Source of the DNA: Paenibacillus sp. OK003
GTDB lineage: Bacteria > Bacillota > Bacilli > Paenibacillales > Paenibacillaceae
DNA: 64,000 nt
Assembly (NCBI RefSeq): GCF_900109515.1
Contig: NZ_FOBD01000002.1
Span: 372,001-436,000, forward strand
Reading direction: 5' to 3'
This document shows positions 8,503 to 17,305 of the stretch, in pieces. Position 1 is the first letter of the stretch. Every line of letters starts with the position of its first letter. The notes beneath the pieces were generated by a model. That model did no database searches. It was not told the DNA's origin and was given only the letters and a program-made list of their open reading frames with translations. The position numbers and the translations under genes were made by a program.

Positions 8503-9612
8503 ATGTCAGAACAACAACCGATTATCCGGTTCGACCGGGTGACCCAGCAATACGATCAGGATGAAGCCGTATTGAAGGAAGTCAGCTTCGAGATTGAGCG
8601 GGGTAAATTTTATACGCTACTCGGCCCGTCAGGCTGCGGGAAAACAACGATATTGCGCCTGATCGCCGGCTTTGCGGAGCCGACACAGGGCAGTATTTAT
8701 TTTAACGGTGCACTGATTAACCAAGTGCCGGCTCACCAGCGGCAGGTGAATACCGTATTTCAGGATTACGCGTTATTTCCACATTTGAACGTATTTGAGA
8801 ACGTAGCTTTTGGTTTGCGGATCAAAAAAATGAAAACCGCTGAAATTCAAGGCAAAGTGCTGGAAGCACTCAAGTTCGTCAATCTCTCTGGCTATGAAAA
8901 CCGTGAAATTGGCGAGATGTCCGGTGGACAACGGCAGCGCGTCGCCATTGCGCGGGCAATTGTGAATGAACCCGAGATTTTGCTGCTGGACGAGCCACTA
9001 TCGGCGCTCGATTTGAAGCTGCGGACCGAAATGCAGTATGAACTGCGCGAGCTGCAACAGCGATTGGGTATTACGTTTATTTTTGTCACGCATGATCAGG
9101 AAGAAGCCTTAGCGATGTCAGATGAGATCTTTGTCCTGAACGGCGGCGTCATTCAACAGAGCGGCACACCGAATGATATCTATGATGAGCCGATTAACCG
9201 TTTTGTGGCGGACTTTATTGGTGAATCGAACATTGTATCCGGCAAAATGAAGCAGGACTTTGTGGTGGAATTCGCTGGCGCAGAGTACGAGTGTGTCGAT
9301 CAGGGTTTGCAGCGGGACGAGCCTGTGGAGATTGTAATTCGTCCAGAGGATATGGAGATTACAACCGAGGAACAGGGCAAGATGCAGGTCAACGTGGACT
9401 CCCAGCTGTTCCGTGGGGTGCATTACGAGATATCCACATACGATGATGCGGGTAATGAGTGGTTGGTGCATTCCACGAAGAAAGCTGTCGTAGGCGCTCG
9501 GATTGGACTGTATTTTGACCCGGAAGCCATCCACGTCATGCGCTTTAACGAGACGGAAGAAGAGTTCGATAAACGTCTGGAAGCCTACCAAGAGGCCGTT
9601 CATGCAGACTAA
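8503..9612 (+). CDS. potA: Spermidine/putrescine ABC transporter ATPase
   Basis: A 369-residue ATPase of the polyamine importer. Walker A is GPSGCGKT at 41-48, then the Q-loop in [10 protein letters not shown], the signature [14 protein letters not shown], Walker [12 protein letters not shown] and the switch histidine in FVTHDQEEA. The C-terminal 130 residues form the TOBE/regulatory domain typical of PotA, ending in an acidic tail. It energises the PotB/PotC channel at the inner face of the membrane. First gene of a tightly overlapping potABCD operon: potB starts 11 bases before its stop. Start follows AAAGGGGGCG. Family assignment is firm; spermidine versus putrescine preference cannot be read from sequence. 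Confidence 0.95.
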   Translation: MSEQQPIIRFDRVTQQYDQDEAVLKEVSFEIERGKFYTLLGPSGCGKTTILRLIAGFAEPTQGSIYFNGALINQVPAHQRQVNTVFQDYALFPHLNVFENVAFGLRIKKMKTAEIQGKVLEALKFVNLSGYENREIGEMSGGQRQRVAIARAIVNEPEILLLDEPLSALDLKLRTEMQYELRELQQRLGITFIFVTHDQEEALAMSDEIFVLNGGVIQQSGTPNDIYDEPINRFVADFIGESNIVSGKMKQDFVVEFAGAEYECVDQGLQRDEPVEIVIRPEDMEITTEEQGKMQVNVDSQLFRGVHYEISTYDDAGNEWLVHSTKKAVVGARIGLYFDPEAIHVMRFNETEEEFDKRLEAYQEAVHAD

Positions 9613-10435
9613 GGCGAGTACACGCAATGCGTATCTGATTCCATATGTATTATGGATGGTGTTGTTTGTAGTTGCTCCGGTTCTGCTGGTGGTGTATTAC
9701 TCGTTCTTCGATGTGGAGGGCAATTTCACGCTGGGTAACTACGCTCGGTTCTTTACACCTGTGTACATGCAGATGACCCTGAGCTCGTTCTGGTATGCAT
9801 TTCTGATCACGGTGTTCTCGCTGTTGGTCTCGTATCCGACGGCGTATCTACTGACTCGTACGAAGCACAAGCAGCTGTGGCTGCTGCTTATTATTTTGCC
9901 AAGCTGGATCAATCTGTTGTTAAAAGCGTACGCCTTTATCGGCCTGTTCGGCACGTATGGCTTGACCAATTCCCTGCTGGAAGTGGTGGGCATTGGCACG
10001 CAACAGATTTTGTTCACCGATTTCAGTTTTATCTTTGTCTCGGTGTACATCTTCATTCCGTTCATGATCCTGCCGATCTTCAACGCGTTGGAAGAGATGA
10101 ATCCTTCGCTGATCTATGCGGCCCGGGATCTTGGGGCATCGTCATGGCTGACGTTCCGCCGGGTTATCTTCCCGTTGACGCTCAGCGGAGTGAAATCCGG
10201 CTGTCAGGCCGTATTTATTCCGGCGCTATCTTTGTTCATGATTACCCGCCTTATTGCGGGGAACCGGGTAATTACGCTGGGAACAGCGATTGAGCAGCAT
10301 TTTCTCGTCACCCAGGACTGGGGGATGGGTTCGACGATTGCCGTCTTTTTGATTATTGCGATGGCGATCATTATGTTCCTGACTGGATCAGGCAAGAAGG
10401 AGGTGCGTAATGGGAAGAAACGGAAAGCTGTCTAA
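9602..10435 (+). CDS. potB: Spermidine/putrescine ABC transporter permease
   Basis: A 277-residue inner-membrane permease with six predicted helices. The cytoplasmic EAA loop reads [19 protein letters not shown], which docks to PotA. Start chosen at ATG 9602, which overlaps the potA stop by 11 bases and gives a normal N-terminal length; a longer in-frame extension would lie wholly inside potA. The C-terminus is strongly basic. potC begins 26 bases before its stop, so translation of all four genes is probably coupled. Confidence 0.93.
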   Translation: MQTKASTRNAYLIPYVLWMVLFVVAPVLLVVYYSFFDVEGNFTLGNYARFFTPVYMQMTLSSFWYAFLITVFSLLVSYPTAYLLTRTKHKQLWLLLIILPSWINLLLKAYAFIGLFGTYGLTNSLLEVVGIGTQQILFTDFSFIFVSVYIFIPFMILPIFNALEEMNPSLIYAARDLGASSWLTFRRVIFPLTLSGVKSGCQAVFIPALSLFMITRLIAGNRVITLGTAIEQHFLVTQDWGMGSTIAVFLIIAMAIIMFLTGSGKKEVRNGKKRKAV

Positions 10436-11216
10436 CGTCTATCTGGCCGTTGTATTCGCCATACTGTACGCACCGATTGCGTATCTGATCTTCTATTCCT
10501 TCAACAGTGGCGGGCATATGCGCGGTTTCGAAGGATTTACATTGAAATGGTACAGGGAAGTATTTGCCGATACCCGGCTGCTGATCATTGTACTCAATAC
10601 GTTTATTATTGCGCTCCTGTCCTCTGCGATCTCGACGATGCTCGGTGTGGCAGGGGCACTGGCGATCTACCATGTGCGGCGCAAACGGACCAAGAATACG
10701 TTGCTGTCACTCAATAATGTGCTGATCGTTAGTCCGGATGTCATCATTGGTGCATCCTTTCTGATTCTGTTCACCATGATTGGCATCAAGCTTGGATTCA
10801 CTTCGGTACTGTTGTCTCATATCGCATTCAGCGTGCCAATTGTTGTGATTATGGTACTGCCCAAGCTTCAGGAGATGAGTCCGACCTTGATGGATGCGGC
10901 GCGCGATCTGGGTGCTGGATCATGGCAGATCCTAACTCGTGTCGTGCTTCCATACGTTAAACCGGGTATTTTTGCCGGATTCTTCATGGCATTGACTTAC
11001 TCGCTTGATGACTTTGCGGTAACATTCTTTGTCACGGGTAACGGATACTCCACACTCTCTGTGGAGATTTATTCAAGAGCAAGGCAGGGTGTGTCATTGT
11101 CCATCAATGCGCTGTCCACGCTGCTGTTCCTGCTGACGGTGCTGCTGGTGGTTGGGTATTACTTCATTAACCGCCGTGCCGCGCGTACGCCTGCCGGAAG
11201 GGGGCTGCGTCCATGA
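10410..11216 (+). CDS. potC: Spermidine/putrescine ABC transporter permease
   Basis: A 268-residue permease, partner of PotB in the channel. Six predicted helices; the EAA loop reads LQEMSPTLMDAARDLGAGS. A strong AAGGAGG ribosome site lies inside the end of potB, 6 nt before ATG 10410. The short segment YSLDDFAVTFFVTG is typical of PotC-type permeases. Its stop overlaps the potD start in an ATGA arrangement. The C-terminal tail is rich in arginine, as expected for the cytoplasmic side. Confidence 0.93.
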   Translation: MGRNGKLSNVYLAVVFAILYAPIAYLIFYSFNSGGHMRGFEGFTLKWYREVFADTRLLIIVLNTFIIALLSSAISTMLGVAGALAIYHVRRKRTKNTLLSLNNVLIVSPDVIIGASFLILFTMIGIKLGFTSVLLSHIAFSVPIVVIMVLPKLQEMSPTLMDAARDLGAGSWQILTRVVLPYVKPGIFAGFFMALTYSLDDFAVTFFVTGNGYSTLSVEIYSRARQGVSLSINALSTLLFLLTVLLVVGYYFINRRAARTPAGRGLRP

Positions 11217-12286
11217 AGCAACTGGTACGGACATTTGCAATTGTATTTGTGGCTGCCTTTGCCTTGATGATTTTCGCTTCGTATCTGAACAAGAGTCAGG
11301 GGTATTCCGGCGGCAACACGCTGACGATTTACAACTGGGGCGATTATATCGACCCCGATTTGCTGAAGGAATTTGAACAAGAGACCGGCATCAAGGTTAT
11401 CTATCAGACGTTTGATTCGAACGAAGCGATGTTAACCAAGATTGAGCAGGGCGGAACGACGTTTGATGTGGCGATTCCTTCCGAGTATGCGATTAGCAAA
11501 ATGAAAGAGGAAAACCTGCTCATTCCGCTGGATCACAGCAAGCTGCCCAATCTGAGCAACATCGACTCCCGGTTCATGGACCTGTCCTTTGATGAGGGCA
11601 ACAAGTACTCCATCCCATACTTCTGGGGAACGGTGGGTATTGTGTACAATCCTGAACTGGTCGATGGGTTAACATTTGAGAGCTGGAACGACCTGTGGGA
11701 CCCACGTTTGAAAAATCAAATCCTGCTGCTCGACGGTGCCCGTGAAGTCATCGGCATGGGGCTGAACAGCCTCGGGTATTCGTTGAACGATACGAACGAA
11801 GATCATCTGCAGGAGGCTTTGAAGAAACTGTCCACCCTCACGCCTAATGTCAGAGCGATTGTCGGGGACGAGATCAAGATGCTGCTGGCAAACGAGGAAG
11901 CGGCTGTTGGACTTGTATGGTCGGGGGATGCGTCAGAAATTATGGATGAGAACGACAAGCTGGATTACGTGGTTCCTGAGGAAGGCTCGAACCTTTGGTT
12001 CGATAACATGGTTATTCCGAAGACTGCCAGTAATATTGAAGGTGCTCATCAGTTTATCAACTTCATGCTGGACCCGGATCATGCGGCTCGTAATGCTGAA
12101 TATGTCGGGTACTCTACACCGAACGCCAAGGCATTGAAGCTGCTGCCAGAGGATATTTCCGAGGATGAGCGATTCTATCCAGATGAGACACTGACGGGTA
12201 AACTTGAGGTCTACGATAATCTGGGCAAAAAAATGCTCTCGCATTATAACGATTTGTTCCTCGAATTTAAAATGCATAGCAAGTAA
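11213..12286 (+). CDS. potD: Polyamine-binding protein, membrane-anchored
   Basis: A 357-residue extracellular substrate-binding protein of the PotD/PotF family. Early mature motif LTIYNWGDYIDPDLL and the later GLVWSGDASEIM segment with acidic and aromatic residues match polyamine-binding sites. The N-terminal hydrophobic helix (about residues 7-23) is followed by ASYLNKSQGYSGG with no lipobox cysteine, although Gram-positive PotD proteins are commonly lipoproteins. Here it may stay as an uncleaved anchor, or be cleaved and shed. Start overlaps potC by 4 bases. A strong terminator ends the operon. Confidence 0.93.
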   Translation: MKQLVRTFAIVFVAAFALMIFASYLNKSQGYSGGNTLTIYNWGDYIDPDLLKEFEQETGIKVIYQTFDSNEAMLTKIEQGGTTFDVAIPSEYAISKMKEENLLIPLDHSKLPNLSNIDSRFMDLSFDEGNKYSIPYFWGTVGIVYNPELVDGLTFESWNDLWDPRLKNQILLLDGAREVIGMGLNSLGYSLNDTNEDHLQEALKKLSTLTPNVRAIVGDEIKMLLANEEAAVGLVWSGDASEIMDENDKLDYVVPEEGSNLWFDNMVIPKTASNIEGAHQFINFMLDPDHAARNAEYVGYSTPNAKALKLLPEDISEDERFYPDETLTGKLEVYDNLGKKMLSHYNDLFLEFKMHSK

Positions 12287-12346
12287 AAGGTTTAGCCATG
12301 CGGAGTATTTCCATATGGCGAATATATATCACCATACATGCCTCTA

Positions 12347-12399
12347 AGCCAAACATCCCCTGATCCTTTAATGGACCAGGGGATGTTTGGCTTTTTCTT
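12347..12399 (+). terminator. Terminator of the potABCD operon
   Basis: A 20-bp stem (12347-12366 and 12373-12392) with one G-A-side mismatch and a 6-nt loop, closing into a T-rich run. Confidence 0.9.
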
Positions 12400-12442
12400 T
12401 ACCCTACCTTAGAGCAATAGCTCAGGTGGTTGTCTTATCTTT

Positions 12443-12593
12443 GTTTACACGTTAACGGAGGGGACAGAACAAACGAAGGAAGCGAAGCGCTCGCCTTTAT
12501 CCCCGGATTTTCCCATTGTAGATGGGATTCAAAAAAATCTGGGGATAACAGCGATCCGAAGTTGTTCTGTCACCGCAGTGTTCTAGTGTAAAC
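12443..12593. repeat. 151-bp inverted-repeat element
   Basis: Nested inverted repeats: GTTTACAC/GTGTAAAC at the ends (12443-12450, 12586-12593), GACAGAACAA/TTGTTCTGTC inside (12463-12472, 12562-12571), then TTATCCCC/GGGGATAA and an apical CCCAT/ATGGG hairpin. The whole can fold into one long imperfect hairpin. It contains no reading frame and ends 10 bp from the neighbouring stop codon. The form resembles a MITE or REP-type dispersed element. It also fills most of the stretch between potD and the next gene. Confidence 0.7.
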
Positions 12594-12603
12594 GACTTAA
12601 GAT

Positions 12604-13104
12604 TTACATGCGCTTTTTGCGACCGACAATGATCCACGCCCCACCCATAATCAGCACAATCGCCACGAATGGCTGGATAAAGGACAGACTGTTCAGCATC
12701 GTGCCAATCGACATGACGGCGAAGAATAACAGTGAGATAACTGTCAGAATGTTGATCGGAATCAGCAACCATTTGTTACGGCCACCGAACCAATATAATT
12801 CAAACAGACCTACCGCTACCGCAAGAATGAAGCCGGGCCACATCGTGCTCCAGTTACCAAAGAGCATGGCGATCTGGCTGACAACACCTACCGTAAGTAA
12901 GATGCCACCTGGAACTAGCAATCCGATCCCTCGTCCAATCATGGAGAAGTAGAGCCAATGGAAGAATAGCCCCAGTGGAATCACAAATAGGGTGGGCCAG
13001 AACGTGGCAAAGATTGTACCTGGACCGAGTGAACCTCCCTGGTTCAAAATCAGGTACACGCCGAGCAAAATAAGCACAGGCGCAAGGATGGTGCGTTTAG
13101 CCAT
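12604..13104 (-). CDS. LiaF/DUF5668-type membrane protein
   Basis: A 166-residue integral membrane protein with about five hydrophobic helices, starting at ATG 13104 behind AAAAGGAG (a longer in-frame start has no ribosome site). The N-terminal LLGVYLILNQGG segment and paired WPTLFVIPLG and WPGFILAVAVG motifs resemble the LiaI/LiaF-like transmembrane region (DUF5668). Related proteins take part in cell-envelope stress sensing, but this one lacks the C-terminal extracytoplasmic domain of LiaF, and no LiaSR pair is adjacent. A palindrome with arms ACCTAGAC and GTCTAGGT lies 120 bp upstream and could be its operator. Function is inferred only. Confidence 0.7.
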   Translation of the reverse strand: MAKRTILAPVLILLGVYLILNQGGSLGPGTIFATFWPTLFVIPLGLFFHWLYFSMIGRGIGLLVPGGILLTVGVVSQIAMLFGNWSTMWPGFILAVAVGLFELYWFGGRNKWLLIPINILTVISLLFFAVMSIGTMLNSLSFIQPFVAIVLIMGGAWIIVGRKKRM

Positions 13105-13223
13105 GATATCTCTCCTTTTCAATACAAGATCAATTCCCGAACAATCATGGAGTATGTATTCTCGTTATTCACAGCATACCATTAACCGCAAGAGGGTATC
13201 CTCGGTCTTTGGAGTTAAACTGA

Positions 13224-13243
13224 ACCTAGACTTTAGTCTAGGT
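13224..13243. promoter_or_regulatory. Palindrome upstream of the LiaF-like gene
   Basis: Arms ACCTAGAC (13224-13231) and GTCTAGGT (13236-13243) around TTTA, further enclosed by CCTCGG (13200-13205) and CCGAGG (13251-13256). It may be an operator for the minus-strand gene or an RNA hairpin; it lies in the 321-bp gap before the BlaI gene. Confidence 0.4.
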
Positions 13244-13350
13244 CCTCTTCCCGAGGTATCGGTACTGGTCACAATCATTCTTTAACCCCTACTATGCTAA
13301 TTAACTGCTGTCGAATCATTACGTCCATCCTAAATATGGTAAAAAACATA

Positions 13351-13379
13351 TTGACATCTGCGACAACTTGTCGTATATT
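13351..13379 (+). promoter_or_regulatory. Promoter of the BlaI/M56 operon
   Basis: TTGACA (13351-13356) and TATATT (13374-13379) with an ideal 17-bp spacer. Confidence 0.85.
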
Positions 13380-13399
13380 TTGATTGCGACAACTTGTCG
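13361..13399. promoter_or_regulatory. Two BlaI-type operators on the operon's own promoter
   Basis: Two identical 13-bp near-palindromes CGACAACTTGTCG, at 13361-13373 and 13387-13399, 26 bp apart. The first fills the spacer between the -35 and -10 boxes and the second covers the likely transcription start. This is a typical layout for autorepression by a dimeric BlaI/MecI repressor. Confidence 0.85.
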
Positions 13400-13425
13400 T
13401 ATATAAGATCAGAGGTGTCCGCATA

Positions 13426-13806
13426 ATGGTAAACTTAGGAAGATTATCTGAAACGGAAATGGAACTTATGGAGGTGATTTGGCGGGAAAGGACACCGGTA
13501 ACCGTATCTAAGCTGCATGAAATTTTTGAAGCGAAGTATTGGAAGAAATCAACCGTGTCAACGCTTTTAAAGCGATTGATTGAAAAAGGTTTTCTAACAA
13601 AAACATTGGATGGTAAAGTGAACTACTACCACACTACAGTGACATTGGAACAATATCGGAAGAGTGAAACCCAGACCTTCCTCAACCGCCTATACAATGG
13701 GAAGGTGACAAACTTTATTACAGCGCTGGTCAACGATGATAAATTTAATCAACAAGACATTGCGGAGTTAAAAGAATGGTTTAGGCAAAAAAAAGGTGAA
13801 GAATGA
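13426..13806 (+). CDS. BlaI/MecI/CopY-family repressor
   Basis: A 126-residue winged-helix repressor. The N-terminal domain (LSETEMELMEVIW, then the recognition-helix region KKSTVSTLLKRLIEKGFL) is the family hallmark; a C-terminal helical dimerisation domain follows. In the Bla/Mec systems the repressor is cut after the membrane protease sensor is activated. Start set at ATG 13426 with AGAGGTG upstream; the longer frame would run back over the operators. It overlaps the M56 gene in ATGATG/stop fashion, so the pair is co-translated. The neighbouring genes encode no beta-lactamase, so the regulated stress is not obvious. Confidence 0.9.
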   Translation: MVNLGRLSETEMELMEVIWRERTPVTVSKLHEIFEAKYWKKSTVSTLLKRLIEKGFLTKTLDGKVNYYHTTVTLEQYRKSETQTFLNRLYNGKVTNFITALVNDDKFNQQDIAELKEWFRQKKGEE

Positions 13807-15128
13807 TGGAACTGTTACTTTCTCTAAGTATTGCTTCATTCGTCGGATCGATGATTTGGATTGTTCAAAGCAGTATGCGCCCGATTACACAAAAAGTCTT
13901 TTCGCAAGCTTGGCATTATTATACGGCTCTGATCCCTGTATTCTTTCTGCTTGGCGGTACGGAAATTATGATCAGAATGATTCAGTTTATACATTCGTTC
14001 CTTACGAGTAAAAGTGTAATGATCCCTTCTCAATCCATAATAGAACAAATTGAACATATCTCCCTGATTGAGCATACGGTAGCAGGTAATCCGCCTTTTA
14101 TGCAAACTCTGGTTGATTCTCTGCTACAGTTCGCGAACATACATGATTTGTTTGTAATCACATTAGCGACTTGGATTGCAGGTATTATTGTTTTTCTTGC
14201 CGTGAATGCAAATAATTATTGGGTATTTAAACGATCAATCTTGCAGAATAGCCGAGCAGCTAACATGGACATCAAATCCGTGAAGGTGTTTATAAGCCCC
14301 AATGCCATAACACCTATGGTTATTGGTTTTCTGAAACCCGTTATTGTGATGCCTGATACATGTCTTGGAAAACAAGAAACGGCGATGATTCTTTCTCATG
14401 AACTCATTCACATAAATCGACGTGATTTGTTAGTGAAATTCTTCGTTTTACTTGCCAATGCGATTCACTGGTTCAATCCAATGGTCTACTTCATTAGCAA
14501 ACAGACAAACATCTACTGTGAACTGTCCTGCGATGAGAAGGTCGTTCAGGAAATGGATTCGGAAAGTCGAAGGCTTTACGGAGAGACACTTTTATCTATG
14601 CTGGAATATGGCGTCATGCGAAGAAACCTTATGGGCATTAGTAGCTTATATCATTCTAAAGAGGACATGAAAAGGAGACTAGGAAATCTCATGAGTGCAA
14701 AAAAGACTAAAAAATCGATAGTTATGTTATCTCTCGTTGCAAGTATCGTTTTGGTTGGTAGTGGCGGAATCGCCGCAAATTATGCTAGCGCAGCTGCAGG
14801 CACTTCCTCCAAATATTTACGTGAAGGAGGCAGTAATGTGACAGTAGTAAGCAGTGATGGCACAACGATCTCTTACGATAAAGAAGGGAATATTATACCA
14901 GTGGCACTACGTCATGAGCCAAGAGTGTTTACGAAAGAAGAAATCGTGGAGCGTATTAAATTGCATATCAAAAAAGGAATTCCTGTACCGGAAGGGTACA
15001 TTACCCAATTGAAGAAACAGGGTGAAAAAGATGAGCTGGCCGCTTTGTTCGACGGTATAAACCAAATTGATCTTTTCACCGAAGATGGAGTTAGCACTTT
15101 TAATGTTGCTGATTTGATCAAATCATAA
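13803..15128 (+). CDS. M56 (BlaR1/MecR1-type) membrane metalloprotease sensor
   Basis: A 441-residue membrane protease. Helices near 5-20, 38-60 and 115-137 precede the gluzincin motif HELIH (199-203); the downstream ELSCDEKV segment (240-247) holds the third zinc ligand. A last helix lies at about 308-330. Unlike BlaR1, the C-terminal outside part (about 110 residues) is not a penicillin-binding domain: it is short, charged, with a GTTISYDKEGNIIP repeat-like stretch and a lysine-rich helix. So it probably senses a different signal, then inactivates the adjacent BlaI-type repressor. Translationally coupled to that gene by a 4-bp overlap and followed 21 bp later by a secreted protein gene. Confidence 0.88.
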   Translation: MMELLLSLSIASFVGSMIWIVQSSMRPITQKVFSQAWHYYTALIPVFFLLGGTEIMIRMIQFIHSFLTSKSVMIPSQSIIEQIEHISLIEHTVAGNPPFMQTLVDSLLQFANIHDLFVITLATWIAGIIVFLAVNANNYWVFKRSILQNSRAANMDIKSVKVFISPNAITPMVIGFLKPVIVMPDTCLGKQETAMILSHELIHINRRDLLVKFFVLLANAIHWFNPMVYFISKQTNIYCELSCDEKVVQEMDSESRRLYGETLLSMLEYGVMRRNLMGISSLYHSKEDMKRRLGNLMSAKKTKKSIVMLSLVASIVLVGSGGIAANYASAAAGTSSKYLREGGSNVTVVSSDGTTISYDKEGNIIPVALRHEPRVFTKEEIVERIKLHIKKGIPVPEGYITQLKKQGEKDELAALFDGINQIDLFTEDGVSTFNVADLIKS

Positions 15129-15149
15129 ATAATATGGAGCTGATACAGT

Positions 15150-15734
15150 TTGAAAACGATAAGAATAAAGAGCATTGTCGTGTTGATGTTGTTTTCTTTA
15201 ATGTTCGGTACTTCTGTTCATGCCAGTGAGGGATTTTTCTGGTCAGGTGCAGAACCTAGACCTTCATGTACCAATAACACCAGAGACGGATCGACCGGGA
15301 AAATGGGCCTTGTCATAGATGGCAAGGAAATTGATCTCGATCTCCCCTCATGCGATGAAGCAATGAAAAACCGTGTTTCAGTCCTTGTGGATGGGAACTA
15401 TTTGCACGCCGTGGCCGGAAGTGGGGTTGAGCCCTTTATTGAAAACGGTCAGACCATGATACCTTTACGGGCAGTCGCAGATGCATTCGGTTTTGAGGTG
15501 AAGTGGGAGCAAAGTGAAGGTAAAATAACCTTGGAAAAAGACAGCAGAAACATTATTATGCATATTGGAAAAAAAGAAATGCTAGTTGACGGAAATAAGG
15601 TGGATCTTAAAGGAGTAGCACCTATGGTTCGAGGCAAGGTGACGTTTTTGCCCGTTAGGCAGCTTGCTGAAACTTTAGGCATTAAAGTCGGTTGGAGTAG
15701 TAAAACCCGCACTGCTACATTTACTCAAGAATAG
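15150..15734 (+). CDS. Secreted protein with copper-amine-oxidase N-like domain
   Basis: A 194-residue exported protein with TTG start (weak GGAG upstream). Signal peptide at 1-25, cleavage likely after VHA. Residues about 75-193 hold two repeats of the stalk-domain type: NGQTMIPLRAVADAFGFEV and GKVTFLPVRQLAETLGIKV. These are the signature of the Cu_amine_oxidN1 fold common in Paenibacillus and clostridial surface proteins, which despite the name rarely bind copper. Between signal peptide and domain is a Cys/Asp-containing segment. As third gene of the BlaI/M56 operon it is likely the effector or an accessory to the sensor on the cell surface. Confidence 0.8.
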   Translation: MKTIRIKSIVVLMLFSLMFGTSVHASEGFFWSGAEPRPSCTNNTRDGSTGKMGLVIDGKEIDLDLPSCDEAMKNRVSVLVDGNYLHAVAGSGVEPFIENGQTMIPLRAVADAFGFEVKWEQSEGKITLEKDSRNIIMHIGKKEMLVDGNKVDLKGVAPMVRGKVTFLPVRQLAETLGIKVGWSSKTRTATFTQE

Positions 15735-15743
15735 CAAAAAAGA

Positions 15744-15787
15744 AAAGCACAGCCTTGACGTGTAGTCGGCTGTGCTTTTTTTGATTA
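15744..15787. terminator. Bidirectional terminator
   Basis: A 12-bp stem (15744-15755 and 15769-15780) with flanking A and T runs on both sides, placed between the convergent secreted-protein genes. It overlaps the last codon of the minus-strand gene. Confidence 0.9.
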
Positions 15788-16378
15788 ATACGAAGAGAAT
15801 GATCTTAATGTAGCAATGGATGAATACAGTTCGTTGGTACTGACGCGGGCTACGTAAGATTCATTCGGATAGATCGCTCTCTTAGTAACGAGGGTATTCT
15901 GGGGAACGTTTGCCATCCAGCCAGTATCGTCTCCGAAAGCATTGGTAAATGCGACGTTAATCGTTGGCATGGTCGTTTGTGGCAACGATATTACAAGGAG
16001 GTTCACATTATTGTGTGGCGCTACAATGCTATAGGACCCAACGTTCGCTCCTTGATTTCCATTAATGTTTATTGGAACATGCATATTAATGTTACTTGTA
16101 TCATAATTCATTGTTCCATATTCAGCCTCAGCAACCTTATCAGCTACTTGCGCAGCAGTTAAATAAGTAGTTACTTTGGCCCCATATTCATCGTATGAGT
16201 CTAATTTCCTCGTTTTCAAATCAAGAACGTCAACATTTCTGGCCCCTAATGAAAAGTCAATTTCTACTTTTTTACCTGGTGTTCGAGTTACTTCTTTATC
16301 ATTCGCTGCAGCAAACACAGAGGTGGAGAAAATCATAACCATAGTCAACGCCAACATAAATATTTTTCTGAATTTCAT
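15785..16378 (-). CDS. Hypothetical secreted protein
   Basis: A 197-residue exported protein. Start at ATG 16378, placed by ACAGGAGGA 8 nt upstream; a longer frame has no ribosome site. The signal peptide occupies residues 1-24 (cleavage after VFAAA). The mature protein has a basic/acidic N-part and a beta-rich C-part rich in Asn, Thr and Val, no cysteine and no known motif. AT-rich like its neighbours. It converges with the BlaI operon and lies between it and the orphan sigma factor, so it could be a target of either; this is speculation. Confidence 0.75.
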   Translation of the reverse strand: MKFRKIFMLALTMVMIFSTSVFAAANDKEVTRTPGKKVEIDFSLGARNVDVLDLKTRKLDSYDEYGAKVTTYLTAAQVADKVAEAEYGTMNYDTSNINMHVPININGNQGANVGSYSIVAPHNNVNLLVISLPQTTMPTINVAFTNAFGDDTGWMANVPQNTLVTKRAIYPNESYVARVSTNELYSSIATLRSFSSY

Positions 16379-16738
16379 ATAAAATTCCTCCTGTTTTCGT
16401 ATTATTTTTCTTATAAGTTGAACAGATTCAGACCGACAATAAAAAGACTCACCTCCTGTTTCATAAATGTGAGCTACTCTTCTTTTTTTGAGCAAGTTTT
16501 TTATGTAGATATGCCCCTTGTACGTCACCTTGCTTAAAATGAAGTAAGGTAGCTAGTAAAAGGTGTTTGGTTCTAATAAGTTAGTCTACTCTATAAACGA
16601 CTTATCTTAGTAATTTATGACGGATATTCATTAAATAAAAAATAATGAGCAAAATATATATTTATGATAATATAAGGTTTGATTTACATATTTTTTTAAT
16701 TTTTTAGTCAAACATAAAAAGGGTGGGGGAGAATATGA
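16379..16738. other. 360-bp AT-rich divergent intergenic region
   Basis: Holds the promoters of the secreted-protein gene and the ECF sigma gene. The only structure seen is a GTTTGA/TCAAAC inverted repeat (16677-16682, 16708-16713) directly before the sigma gene, around very AT-rich sequence. No small gene recognised. Confidence 0.5.
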
Positions 16739-17305
16739 GTGATTCAAGAGCAATGGTTGATTTTTTTACGTTCTAATTTTTACGAATTAGACTACAGCGT
16801 GCAGAAGTTGATTTATGATGCGTTTCGAAATTTTGTTTATCGCGATATTTACATTTTATATCGTAATCATGAACTTGCCGAAGATGTTGTCCAAGAAACA
16901 TTCTTTAAAGTGATTAATATAGCACCTGGAGCCCGAGCTATACATAAAGCGTGGATTACAAAAATCGCTCGAAACCAAGCCTGTGACTTTTTAAAAAAAC
17001 AGAATAAATATCATCATGTTTCGGAGCCCCAAGTCGTTATTGACATAGAGGCTCCTTTTTTACTTCCTACGGTGTCGGAACAAGTTGAAGATAAAATACG
17101 GGATGAAATGCTGCATGAAGCTTTAAATGAGTTACTTCCCCAATACCGACAAGCCTTGTATTTATACTATATTGAAGAAAAATCGTATAAAGAAATTGCG
17201 CAGCGGCTAGGTAAAACCGAACAAGCTATAGGCCAAACAATGGTTAGAGCAAGAAAAAAATGTTTTGCTGCTTTGCAAAAAAAGATAGGTGACGGCTTTA
17301 AGTGA
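16739..17305 (+). CDS. ECF-type RNA polymerase sigma factor
   Basis: A 188-residue sigma-70 family protein. Region 2 lies at about 20-90 (DIYILYRNHELAEDVVQETF is the promoter-melting and core-binding part). Region 4 lies at about 125-180 (LPQYRQALYLYYIEEKSYKE, then the recognition helix). The start is GTG 16739, 6 nt after GGTGGGGGAG; an ATG 4 bp earlier opens only a 13-codon frame. Most ECF sigmas have an anti-sigma gene just downstream; here the next gene is on the other strand. Only 15 codons resembling the beginning of such a gene (SDDFIYDERLHQKIS, then stop, 17300-17347) remain. So control of this factor is unclear. Confidence 0.85.
   Translation: MIQEQWLIFLRSNFYELDYSVQKLIYDAFRNFVYRDIYILYRNHELAEDVVQETFFKVINIAPGARAIHKAWITKIARNQACDFLKKQNKYHHVSEPQVVIDIEAPFLLPTVSEQVEDKIRDEMLHEALNELLPQYRQALYLYYIEEKSYKEIAQRLGKTEQAIGQTMVRARKKCFAALQKKIGDGFK

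Noticed and set aside
13426..15128. Beta-lactam resistance locus
   Set aside because: BlaI and M56 proteins are present but there is no penicillin-binding sensor domain and no beta-lactamase gene, so a resistance call is not supported.
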